Below are positions 33,016-40,460 of a DNA stretch of 64,000 nucleotides, one piece after another (the stretch's first letter is position 1; the number at the start of each line of letters is the position of its first letter). This DNA comes from Caulobacter sp. 602-2 (GTDB lineage Bacteria; Pseudomonadota; Alphaproteobacteria; Caulobacterales; Caulobacteraceae), in assembly GCF_011043625.1 (NCBI RefSeq), contig NZ_JAAKGT010000005.1, positions 276,195 to 340,194 of the forward strand. Direction: 5' to 3'. The notes beneath the pieces are model-generated. The model was not told the DNA's origin. It saw only the letters and a list, made by a program, of their open reading frames with translations, and did not search any database. The translations under genes and the position numbers were made by a program.

Positions 33016-34373
33016 GCTTGCAACTCCCCGACGGCCACGGCGAAGGCGTCCACCGCCGCGACCAACCGATCCAGCGCCGCGTCCTCGGTGACGGGCGAGA
33101 CCAGCATCATGTTGTGGAAGGGCGCGATCAGCGCCCCCCGGTTGATCAGCCACAGATGCAGCGCTTCCACCGCACCAAGGTCCAGAACTTTCCGCATCGC
33201 CCCCGCGTCGCGCGGCGGCGGATCGGCGAAAACCAGCTCCACCCGCGCCCCGACATGCACCACCGACCAGGGCAGGCCGCGCGCGGCGATCACGCCGTTC
33301 AGCCCGGCCGCCAGGCGCTGTGCGCCGGCCAGCATCCTGCCGTAGGCCGCGTCGGTCATGACCTCCGACAGCATGGCCCGCATGGCGGCCATGGCCAGCG
33401 CATTGCCCGACAGCGTCGTGCCGATGCCCGACTGGCCCGGACCGATCCGCGCCTGCGCCTCGTCCATCCGCGCCGACAGCTCCGCCGTAACGCCCCAGAC
33501 GGCCGCCGGCACGCCGCCGGCCACGGCCTTGCCCAGCACGAAGACGTCGGGCTCCAGCCCGTGGGCGCGGGTGTAGCCGCCAGGACCGGTGGAGATGGTG
33601 TGGGTCTCGTCGATGATCAGCAGGGTTCCGGCCCCGCGCGTCAGCCGGCGCAGGGCGTCGTGGAAGCCGGGGTCGGGCAGGATCATCCCGCAATTGGTCA
33701 TCACCGGCTCGGCCAGCACGGCGGCGACGTCGCCGGGCGCCAGGGCCGCTTCCAGGGCGGCGAGATCGTTGAACGGCACGACGCGGGTGGTGGCCGTCAG
33801 GTCCTGGACCTGCCCCAGCAGGCCAGGCTTCATCGAAGGCGCGCCGTCTCTCAGCACGACGAACGCGTCCTCGACCATGCCGTGGTAGCAGCCGTCGAAC
33901 ACCAGCACGACCGGCCGCCGGGTCACCGCCCGCGCCCAGCGGATGGCCGCGCGGTTGGCGTCGCTGGCCGTGGTCGCCGCCTGCCACAGCGGCAGGCCGA
34001 ACCGCTCGGCCAAGAGCTTGCCGACGATCACCGCCGAGGCGGTGGGCAGCATGAAGCCGGCGCCGCGCCTGGCCTGGTCGGCCACGGCCGCCGCCACGGA
34101 AGGCTCGCCATGGCCGAACATCGACGGCGTGTCGCCCAGGCAGAAGTCGTCATAGAGCTTGCCGTCGACGTCGGTGACCTGCGCGCCCACGCCCTGGGCG
34201 GCGAAGATGGGGCTGGGGCAGGCCCAGTCGCCCATCCAGTGCATCGGAACCCCGCCCCGCCACACGGCCGAGGCCGCCTTGGCCATGGCCACGCTGCGCG
34301 GATGCTCGGCCAGGAACCGCGCGCGCTCGGCGGCGATCAGGTCGGCGAGGGTGCGGGTCAGCTCAGCGATCAT
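33012..34373 (-). CDS. Class-III aminotransferase, glutamate-1-semialdehyde aminomutase-like
   Basis: 453 residues. PLP features: DDFCLGDTPSMFGHGEPSV (as in HemL), the DANRAAIRWARAV helix, FDGCYHGMVED, IDETHTISTGPGG, and the lysine in VLGKAVAGGVPAAVWG. It resembles the HemL branch but lies in a polyamine operon, coupled to a gamma-glutamyl ligase. A haem role is therefore unlikely; it may be the GABA or omega-amine transaminase that feeds GabD. It starts the pair that continues with the enzyme at 31636. Confidence 0.85.
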   Translation of the reverse strand: MIAELTRTLADLIAAERARFLAEHPRSVAMAKAASAVWRGGVPMHWMGDWACPSPIFAAQGVGAQVTDVDGKLYDDFCLGDTPSMFGHGEPSVAAAVADQARRGAGFMLPTASAVIVGKLLAERFGLPLWQAATTASDANRAAIRWARAVTRRPVVLVFDGCYHGMVEDAFVVLRDGAPSMKPGLLGQVQDLTATTRVVPFNDLAALEAALAPGDVAAVLAEPVMTNCGMILPDPGFHDALRRLTRGAGTLLIIDETHTISTGPGGYTRAHGLEPDVFVLGKAVAGGVPAAVWGVTAELSARMDEAQARIGPGQSGIGTTLSGNALAMAAMRAMLSEVMTDAAYGRMLAGAQRLAAGLNGVIAARGLPWSVVHVGARVELVFADPPPRDAGAMRKVLDLGAVEALHLWLINRGALIAPFHNMMLVSPVTEDAALDRLVAAVDAFAVAVGELQA

Positions 34374-34395
34374 GCTGCGCTCTCCCCCATACGCC

Positions 34396-34427
34396 CGTCA
34401 TTCCCGCCACAAGGGCGGGAATGACGG
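34396..34427. repeat. Family D short hairpin
   Basis: CGTCATTCCCGCC pairs with GGCGGGAATGACG around a short ACAAG-like loop. It lies between gabD and the aminotransferase gene. Related short hairpins lie at 38154-38253 and 39718-39739. Confidence 0.75.
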
Positions 34428-34455
34428 GAGGAAAGGAAAAGGCGGCGCGACGACG

Positions 34456-35901
34456 TCATGCCACCCCGCCAAAGCACAGGTACTTGGTCTCGAAATACTC
34501 ATCGAGGCCCTCGGACGATCCCTCGCGGCCCAGGCCCGATTCCTTGACCCCGCCGAACGGCGCCACCTCGGTCGAGATCAGGCCTTCGTTGATGCCGACC
34601 ATGCCGGCCTCGATGGCCTCGGCCACGCGCCAGCAGCGGCCGACGTCGCGGCTGTAGAAATAGGCCGCCAGGCCGAACGGCGTGGCGTTGGCCAGGCTGA
34701 TCGCCTCGTCCTCGGTGTGGAACTTCACGATCGGCGCGACGGGGCCGAAGATCTCCTCGTTGAAGAGGCGCATGTCCGGCGTGGCGCCGGTCAGCACCGT
34801 GGGCTGGTAGAACAGGCCGCCCATCTCGTGGCGCTCGCCGCCGACCTCGACCCGGGCGCCGGCCGCGACGGCCTCCTGCACCAGGTTCTCGACCTTGATC
34901 AGGGCCTTGTCGTTGATCAGCGGGCCGATCACCACGCCCTCGCCCGCGCCCGGCCCCACCTTCATCGCCGCCACCTTTTCGGAAAGGCGCGCGGCGAAGG
35001 CGTCGTGGATGCCGGCCTGCACGATCAGGCGGTTGGCGCAGACGCAGGTCTGGCCGGTGTTGCGGTACTTGCTGGCGATCGCGCCGTCGACGGCGGCCTC
35101 CAGATCGGCGTCGTCGAAGACGATGAAGGGCGCGTTGCCGCCCAGCTCCAGCGACAGCTTCTTCATCGTGCCGGCGCACTGGCCGTAGAGGATCTTGCCC
35201 ACCGGGGTCGAGCCGGTGAACGACAGCTTGCGCACCCGGCCGTCCTCGCACAGCGCCTTGCCGATGGCGCTGGAGTCCGTGCCGGTGACGATGTTGAGCA
35301 CGCCGGCCGGCACGCCCGCCTCCACCGCCAGCCGGGCGATGGCCAGGGCGCACAGCGGCGTCTCGGCCGCCGGCTTGACCACCACGGTGCAGCCGGCCGC
35401 CAGGGCCGGGCCGACCTTGCGGGTGATCATGGCGATGGGGAAATTCCACGGCGCGATCGCCGCGCACACCCCGATCGGCTGCTTGATCGAAGCCAGGCGC
35501 TTCTTCGGGTCGGGCGTCGGGATGGTGTGGCCGTAGCCGCGTTTGGCCTCCTCGGCGAACCAGTCGATGAAGCTGGCGCCGTAGGCCACCTCGCCCTTCG
35601 ACTCCGCCAGCGGCTTGCCCTGCTCGGCGGTCATCAGCCGGGCCAGGTCGTCGGCGTGGGCGAGCATCAGGTCGCTCCACTTGCGCAGGATCGCGCCCCG
35701 CTCCTTGGCCGTCCTGGCCGCCCAGCCCGGAAACGCCCGATGCGCCGCCTCGATGGCGATCCGCGTCTCGGCCGCGCCCAGGTCGGCGACCTCGGCAATC
35801 GTCTCGCCGTCGGCCGGATTGGTGACGGCGAAGGTCGCCTCGCCCTCGATCCACAGGCCATCGATCAGGGCGGCGGTTTCGACAAGGTTCAGGGCGGTCA
35901 T
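34456..35901 (-). CDS. gabD: Succinate-semialdehyde dehydrogenase
   Basis: 481 residues. Oxidises succinate semialdehyde to succinate with NAD(P). ALDH features: IAPWNFPIAMITRK, SFTGSTPVGK, the general-base Glu in LELGGNAPFIVF, the catalytic Cys in NTGQTCVCANR, and EIFGPVAPIV. The MTAEQGKPLAES stretch is typical of the GabD branch. It takes the product of GABA transamination into the TCA cycle. Six bp separate it from puuC upstream. Confidence 0.9.
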   Translation of the reverse strand: MTALNLVETAALIDGLWIEGEATFAVTNPADGETIAEVADLGAAETRIAIEAAHRAFPGWAARTAKERGAILRKWSDLMLAHADDLARLMTAEQGKPLAESKGEVAYGASFIDWFAEEAKRGYGHTIPTPDPKKRLASIKQPIGVCAAIAPWNFPIAMITRKVGPALAAGCTVVVKPAAETPLCALAIARLAVEAGVPAGVLNIVTGTDSSAIGKALCEDGRVRKLSFTGSTPVGKILYGQCAGTMKKLSLELGGNAPFIVFDDADLEAAVDGAIASKYRNTGQTCVCANRLIVQAGIHDAFAARLSEKVAAMKVGPGAGEGVVIGPLINDKALIKVENLVQEAVAAGARVEVGGERHEMGGLFYQPTVLTGATPDMRLFNEEIFGPVAPIVKFHTEDEAISLANATPFGLAAYFYSRDVGRCWRVAEAIEAGMVGINEGLISTEVAPFGGVKESGLGREGSSEGLDEYFETKYLCFGGVA

Positions 35902-35907
35902 GGGAAG

Positions 35908-37410
35908 CTACCTCAGCGTTACGGACACCGACTTCAGGTCGGCGTACTTGTGCAACGCATGAAGGCTGCGGTCACGGCCGAAGCCCGACTGCTTGAAGCC
36001 CCCGAACGGCATGGTGATGTCGCAGGCGTCCCAGCCGTTGACCCAGACCAGCCCGGCCTTGAGCTTTCGCGCGCCCTTCAGGCCGCGATTGATGTCGCTG
36101 GTCCACAGGCCCGCGGCCAGGCCGTAGACCGTGTCGTTGGCCAGGGCGAAGGCTTCCTCCTCGCCCGTGAAGCTCATGACGCCCAGCACCGGCCCGAACA
36201 CCTCTTCCCGGGCCAGCCGGTGCGAGGGCCGCACGCCGTCGAAGATCGTCGGCTCCACATAGAAGCCGCCGGTCTCGATGCGCACCTGCGACCCGCCCAG
36301 CACGGGCGCGCCGCCTTCCTCGCGGGCCTTGTCGATATAGGAGAGCGCGGTCTTCATCTGCCGCTCGCTGACCATGGCCCCAAACCCGGTCTGCGGATCC
36401 AGCGGGTCGCCGACTTGGATGGTCTTGGCGACCGCGACCACCTTCTCCAGGAACTCGTCCTTGACCTGGGCCTCGACCAGCAGGCGCGAGGCGGCCGTGC
36501 AGACCTCGCCCTGGTTATAGAACACGCCCCAGGCGGCGGCCTCTGCCGCCGCATCCAGATCCGGGCAGTCGGCGAAGACGATCTGGGGCGACTTGCCGCC
36601 CAGCTCCAGCGACACCCGCTTGAGATTGCTCTGGGCCGCATACTCCATCAGCCGACGGCCGGTGGGGCCAGAGCCGGTGAAGGCGATCATGTCGACGTCC
36701 ATCGACCGCGCCAGGGCCTGGCCCGCGATCGCCCCAAACCCGGGCACGACGTTCAACACGCCCGGCGGCAATCCGGCCTCGAGGGCCAGCTCGCCCAGCT
36801 TCAGCGCCGTCAGCGGCGATTGCTCGGCGGGCTTGAGGACCACGGAGTTGCCCATGGCCAGCGCGGGCGCGACCTTCCACATCGCCATGTGCAGCGGGAA
36901 GTTCCACGGCACGATGGCGCCGATCACGCCCAGCGGCTCGTGGGTGGCGAAGGAGAGGCGATCGGCCGGCGAAGCGCCGACCTCGCCATAGACCTTGTCC
37001 AGAGCCTCGGCGTACCAGCGGGTGGTGTTGATCGCGAGCGGGATGTCGACGGCCCGGGCGTCGCGGATCGGCTTGCCGACGTCCAGGCTCTCCAGCAGGG
37101 CCAGTTCCTCGGCGTCGCGCTCCATCAGCTCGGCCAGGCGGAACAGCACCTTCTTCTTCTGGCGCGGATGCAGGTCGCGCCAGCGGCCGTCCTCGAACGC
37201 GGCCCGGGCGGCGGCCACCGCGTGCTCGACGTCGGCGACGTCGCAGGCGGCCACCTGGTTCAGCACCGCTCCGTCGCGGGGCCCGATATTGTCGAAAGTT
37301 CCGCCGGAGACCGCGCCGACCAGCGCGCCGTCGATCACCGCCCGGCCGGGAAGGGCCAGTCGGTTCAGTTGTTCGGAGATGGCTGCGGGAACGCTCACGT
37401 CCGACCTCAT
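35908..37410 (-). CDS. puuC: Gamma-glutamyl-gamma-aminobutyraldehyde dehydrogenase
   Basis: 500 residues. ALDH with VPWNFPLHMAMWK, AFTGSGPTGRR, LELGGKSPQIVF, catalytic Cys in NQGEVCTAASR and EVFGPVLGVM. The long N-terminal region with GGTFDNIGPRDGAVL matches PuuC. It can oxidise both the PuuB product and the free aminobutyraldehyde from SpuC. The ATG overlaps the gntR stop, and the operator-like palindrome abuts its start codon. Confidence 0.9.
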   Translation of the reverse strand: MRSDVSVPAAISEQLNRLALPGRAVIDGALVGAVSGGTFDNIGPRDGAVLNQVAACDVADVEHAVAAARAAFEDGRWRDLHPRQKKKVLFRLAELMERDAEELALLESLDVGKPIRDARAVDIPLAINTTRWYAEALDKVYGEVGASPADRLSFATHEPLGVIGAIVPWNFPLHMAMWKVAPALAMGNSVVLKPAEQSPLTALKLGELALEAGLPPGVLNVVPGFGAIAGQALARSMDVDMIAFTGSGPTGRRLMEYAAQSNLKRVSLELGGKSPQIVFADCPDLDAAAEAAAWGVFYNQGEVCTAASRLLVEAQVKDEFLEKVVAVAKTIQVGDPLDPQTGFGAMVSERQMKTALSYIDKAREEGGAPVLGGSQVRIETGGFYVEPTIFDGVRPSHRLAREEVFGPVLGVMSFTGEEEAFALANDTVYGLAAGLWTSDINRGLKGARKLKAGLVWVNGWDACDITMPFGGFKQSGFGRDRSLHALHKYADLKSVSVTLR

Positions 37411-38132
37411 GAAACTGTGATCACAGTTTGCCCCGTCGGGGCGGCTGTCAAGCCGGCGCCGGCCTCGACCGCCGCGCGCATCTTGTCCATGCCTTCGGAC
37501 AGGTCAGCGGCGATGGCGCGGCGGGCGCCCTCGGCGTCGCGGGCCTTCAGGGCGTCCATGGCCTCGGCGTGACGATCGGCGGGCAGGCTGCCGGTGCCGA
37601 CCCGGCCGAACACCACCCGCATGAACGGTCCGATCTGCAGCCACAGCCCGCCGGCCATGGCCAGCAGCACCTCGGCCCCGGCCCGCTCGTAGATGGCGAA
37701 GTGGAAGGCGTGGTTGGCGACCATGTAGCGGTCGACGTCGCCCACGCGCAGAGCTTCCTCCAGGTCCTGGTCGATGGCTCTCAGCTTGCGCACCAAGGCT
37801 TCGTCGGCTTTCGGCGCGGCGCGGGCGGCCAGCTCCGGCTCGATCCACTGGCGCGCAAGTTCCAGCTGCTCCAGCCGCTCGGCGCTCAGCGACGGCACGC
37901 TGAGGCGCTTGTTGGCGGGGTTGATGGCCAGGGCCCGCTCGGCGACGAGGCGGCGCACGGCGTCGCGCACCGGCATCGGACTGACCCCCAGCTCGGCCGC
38001 CAGACTGCGCAGGGAAACGCCCACGCCCGGGGCGATCTTGCCGGTGATCAGGGCCTGGCGAATGGCGTCGTAGACCTGGTCGTGAACCGCCGTGGAATCG
38101 GCCAGGGGACGGCGCGCGCGAACTTCCTTCAC
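37407..38132 (-). CDS. GntR/FCD-family regulator of the polyamine locus
   Basis: 241 residues from GTG 38132 (AAGGAGGGGG upstream). N-terminal winged helix: VYDAIRQALITGKIAPG, LRSLAAELGVSPMPVRDAVRRL. The C-terminal FCD ligand domain has metal-binding-type positions in NHAFHFAIYERAG and around ADRHAEAMDAL. Overlap with puuC and divergence from the aminotransferase gene at 38335 point to control of both directions. TGTGATCACA-type palindromes lie at both of its flanks. Confidence 0.88.
   Translation of the reverse strand: MKEVRARRPLADSTAVHDQVYDAIRQALITGKIAPGVGVSLRSLAAELGVSPMPVRDAVRRLVAERALAINPANKRLSVPSLSAERLEQLELARQWIEPELAARAAPKADEALVRKLRAIDQDLEEALRVGDVDRYMVANHAFHFAIYERAGAEVLLAMAGGLWLQIGPFMRVVFGRVGTGSLPADRHAEAMDALKARDAEGARRAIAADLSEGMDKMRAAVEAGAGLTAAPTGQTVITVS
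37412..37429. promoter_or_regulatory. Perfect 18-bp palindrome at the gntR-puuC junction
   Basis: AAACTGTGATCACAGTTT, perfect over 18 bp. It lies in the last codons of gntR and 2 bp before the puuC start codon. A near copy, ATTGCGATCACAAT, is at the other side of gntR. The likely reader is the GntR protein encoded between them. Confidence 0.7.
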
Positions 38133-38153
38133 CTATCCCCCTCCTTTCCGATC

Positions 38154-38253
38154 ATCCCCGCGAAGGCGGGGATCCGAGCCGACGCTCGATCCATGCGCGG
38201 CGCCATCCAGGTCCTGCACCCAAGGCCGCCTGGTCCCCGCCTTCGCGGAGATC
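38154..38253. repeat. Family D hairpin pair in the gntR/aminotransferase gap
   Basis: ATCCCCGCGAAGGCGGGGAT at 38154-38173 is a 7-bp-stem hairpin. A second, opposite copy, TCCCCGCCTTCGCGGAGAT, ends near 38253. They fill the centre of the divergent gap 38133-38334. Confidence 0.75.
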
Positions 38254-38283
38254 GAACGGTTTAGGGTTGCGCGACCACGCGAA

Positions 38284-38297
38284 ATTGCGATCACAAT
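38284..38297. promoter_or_regulatory. Second TGNGATCACA-type site, upstream of the aminotransferase
   Basis: ATTGCGATCACAAT is palindromic but for one base pair and shares the core GATCACA with the 18-bp palindrome at 37412. It overlaps an in-frame ATG at 38296, which argues that the true start is the ATG at 38335. Confidence 0.6.
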
Positions 38298-38334
38298 GCA
38301 CGAACCATCGCGCAACGCCAGACCCGAGCCCGCC

Positions 38335-39654
38335 ATGCCCGACTTCGGCGCCAACGACCTCGACGCCTATTGGATGCCGTTCACGCCCAACCGGCGGTTC
38401 AAGGCCAATCCGCGCCTGCTGGCCGGCGCCAAGGGCATGCACTACGCCACGCCCGACGGTCGCCAGATCCTCGACGCCACCTCGGGCCTGTGGTGCGTCA
38501 ACGCCGGCCACGGCCGCGAGCAGATCACCGAGGCCATCCGCAAGCAGGCCGGCGAGATGGACTATGCGCCGAGCTTCAACCTCGGCCACCCGCTGGCCTT
38601 CGCCTTCGCCTCGCGCCTGGCCCAGGTGACGCCCAAGGGCCTCGACCGGATCTTCTTCACCAACAGCGGTTCGGAGTCGGTCGACACCGCGCTGAAGATC
38701 GCGCTGGCCTATCACCGCGCCCGCGGCAAGGGGACCAAGACCCGGCTGATCGGCCGCGAGCGCGCCTATCACGGCGTCGGCTTCGGCGGCATCTCGGTGG
38801 GCGGCATCCCCAAGAACCGGATGTACTTCGGCAGCCTGCTCACCGGCGTCGACCACCTGCCCCACACCCACGGGATCCCCGAGAACGTCTTCGCCCAGGG
38901 CCTGCCAAAGCACGGCGCGCATCTGGCCGACGATCTGGAGCGGATCATCGCCCTGCACGACGCCTCCAACATCGCCGCCGTCATCGTCGAGCCGGTCTCG
39001 GGCTCCACGGGCGTGCTGGTGCCGCCCGAGGGCTACCTGCAGAAGCTGCGGGCGATCTGCGACAGGCACGACATCCTGCTGATCTTCGACGAGGTGATCA
39101 CCGGTTTCGGCCGCGTCGGCGCGCCCTTCGCCGCCGACCGTTTCGGCGTCACGCCCGACCTTCTGTGCATGGCCAAGGGCCTGACCAACGCCGCCGTCCC
39201 GGCCGGGGCCGTCGCCGCCAGCACCGCCATCTATGACGCCATGCTCGACGGCGCCGACGCGCCCATCGAGCTCTTCCACGGCTACACCTATTCGGGCCAT
39301 CCGCTGGCCTGCGCGGCGGGCCTGGCGACGCTGGAGATCTATCAGGGCGAGGGCCTGTTCGACCGGGCGCTGGCGATCGAGCCCTACTGGCGCGCGGCCA
39401 TCCATTCCCTGCGCGACGCCCGCCACGTGATCGACATCCGCGACTTCGGCCTGATCGCCGGCATCGAGCTTTCGCCCCGCCCCGGCGCCCCGACGGCGCG
39501 GGCCATGGAGGCCTTCGAGGCCGCCTTCGACCAGGGCCTGCTGATCCGCGTCACCGGCGACATCATCGCCCTCTCCCCGCCGCTGATCATCGAGCAGGGG
39601 CAGATCGACCAGATCGTCGAGACGATCAGGAAGGTGCTGGCCGCGGTGGAGTAA
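38335..39654 (+). CDS. Omega-amino acid-pyruvate aminotransferase (beta-alanine type)
   Basis: 439 residues from ATG 38335; an ATG at 38296 is in frame but overlaps the putative operator. Class III PLP enzyme: DAYWMPFTPNRRFK, GLWCVNAGHGREQI, FFTNSGSESVDTALKIA, RERAYHGVGFGG, DEVITGFGRVG, the lysine in LCMAKGLTNAAVP and HGYTYSGHP. It transaminates beta-alanine or related omega-amines with pyruvate. Beta-alanine arises from spermidine breakdown (via 3-aminopropanal), which fits the locus. Divergent from gntR. Confidence 0.9.
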   Translation: MPDFGANDLDAYWMPFTPNRRFKANPRLLAGAKGMHYATPDGRQILDATSGLWCVNAGHGREQITEAIRKQAGEMDYAPSFNLGHPLAFAFASRLAQVTPKGLDRIFFTNSGSESVDTALKIALAYHRARGKGTKTRLIGRERAYHGVGFGGISVGGIPKNRMYFGSLLTGVDHLPHTHGIPENVFAQGLPKHGAHLADDLERIIALHDASNIAAVIVEPVSGSTGVLVPPEGYLQKLRAICDRHDILLIFDEVITGFGRVGAPFAADRFGVTPDLLCMAKGLTNAAVPAGAVAASTAIYDAMLDGADAPIELFHGYTYSGHPLACAAGLATLEIYQGEGLFDRALAIEPYWRAAIHSLRDARHVIDIRDFGLIAGIELSPRPGAPTARAMEAFEAAFDQGLLIRVTGDIIALSPPLIIEQGQIDQIVETIRKVLAAVE

Positions 39655-39717
39655 CCCTCACCCTCTGGCGGCGGCCGGAGGGGGCCGGCGCAGCCTGTGC
39701 CGCTTCTCCACCCGTAA

Positions 39718-39739
39718 AATCCCCGCGAAAGCGGGGATT
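39718..39739. repeat. Family D hairpin with GAAA loop
   Basis: AATCCCCGC, loop GAAA, GCGGGGATT: a perfect 9-bp stem 64 bp after the aminotransferase stop. Read on the minus strand it is followed by TTTT, so it could end transcription coming from the right. Confidence 0.75.
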
Positions 39740-39845
39740 GGACGGATTTGTGGCCCGGACGGGGATAGAGCAGCGTGGATCCCCGGCGCTTCCCGAAAAG
39801 AGTTCCACGAACTCAACCGCTTACAACTTTCTCACGCTCGCCGAT

Positions 39846-39873
39846 CAGACGCGCCGACACTCGCCGTATAATC
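39846..39873 (+). promoter_or_regulatory. Candidate promoter of the structured RNA
   Basis: CAGACGC (39846-39852), 12-13 bases, then GTATAATC (39866-39873), which contains a perfect TATAAT. The -35 matches 5 of 7 positions of the Caulobacter consensus. Transcription would begin near 39880, and no convincing protein frame follows. Confidence 0.45.
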
Positions 39874-39879
39874 ATCGGG

Positions 39880-40140
39880 TCCCGTCGCGGGGAGAGGGCG
39901 CAAGGATCCGGCCCGAAGCGGCGACGTGGATGCGATCGAGCGGGGCCGCCGGAGCTGCGTGAGCAGGGCCGGGCCAGGCTTAAATGAGGATGGGGGACGT
40001 AAACCCATCCATCGGGAAGCTGCCGACCCATGGCTTCCCGCCCGCCCAAGGGTCCGCGCCGCCATGCACGCCTGGCCGCCAAGAAACGGGGCGCATTGCA
40101 TGGGGAAGGGGCAAAAGGCGGAAGAGGCCTGCGCGCCCCG
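39880..40140 (+). ncRNA. Candidate structured non-coding RNA
   Basis: In the 806-bp gene-free gap 39655-40460. Complementary arms seen by eye: CTGC-GTGA-GCAG (39955-39966, a GNRA-type loop on the plus strand only); GGATGGG (39988-39994) with CCCATCC (40004-40010); CGGGAAGC (40013-40020) with GCTTCCCG (40033-40040); GGCCAGGC (39972-39979) with GCCTGGCC (40070-40077), which encloses the two previous hairpins; and GGGGCGC (40088-40094) with GCGCCCC (40133-40139). A TATAAT lies just upstream. It lacks the signatures of RNase P RNA, SRP RNA and tmRNA that I could check. 6S RNA is not excluded. The 3' end is uncertain; a TCCGGGC-gag-GCCCGGA hairpin lies at 40206-40222. Confidence 0.5.
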
Positions 40141-40287
40141 GCCTGAGGCATAACGATCGCGCGGGGCGTTCCAGCTTCGTCGAAACGGTACTTAGAACTC
40201 ACACATCCGGGCGAGGCCCGGACGCCCCGCGCCCTCTCCATCAACTTCCGTGGTTTCCACGAGAGGCTGCAAGGCCGCGCCCGAATA

Positions 40288-40457
40288 TCCTCCCCCTGAA
40301 GGGGGAGGTGGCCCGGAGGGCCGGAGGGGGAAGCATCTGATGAGGTCAGTGCGCCCCTAACGGCAGCAATCCCTTCCCCCTCAGTCGCGGAGTTTATCCT
40401 CGGGCCGGCCTTTGGCCGGACCCAGGGGCGACAGCTCCCCCTTCAGGGGGAGCATCC
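40288..40457. repeat. Family A repeat, copy 4, interrupted by a 39-nt insert
   Basis: The left half has CTCCCCCTGAAGGGGGAG and TGGCCCGGAGGGCCGGAGG. The right half should read CAGTCGCTCCGCGACAG, but after CAGTCGC the bases 40389-40427 intervene before GCGACAG resumes. The insert has its own arms GGGCCGGCC..GGCCGGACCC and ends in ACCCAGGGG, as in family C. Confidence 0.8.
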
Positions 40458-40460
40458 TGG

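Noticed and set aside
37412..37429. CRP-type binding site
   Set aside because: It has TGTGA and TCACA, but directly joined; CRP sites need a 6-bp spacer. The GntR protein is the better candidate.
34159..37572. A plus-strand open frame of more than 1100 codons
   Set aside because: It is antisense of gabD and puuC, has low-complexity Arg/Gly/Ala composition and no domain. High GC makes long shadow frames common.
39880..40140. RNase P RNA, SRP RNA or tmRNA
   Set aside because: The signature blocks of these RNAs (for example GAGGAAAGTCCGG, the SRP apical loop, a TTCGA T-arm with tag frame) are not present.
39813..40244. A minus-strand frame of 143 codons over the candidate RNA
   Set aside because: Arg/Pro/Ser-rich with no family pattern, no good ribosome binding site, and hairpin arms throughout; a shadow frame over structured DNA is more likely.
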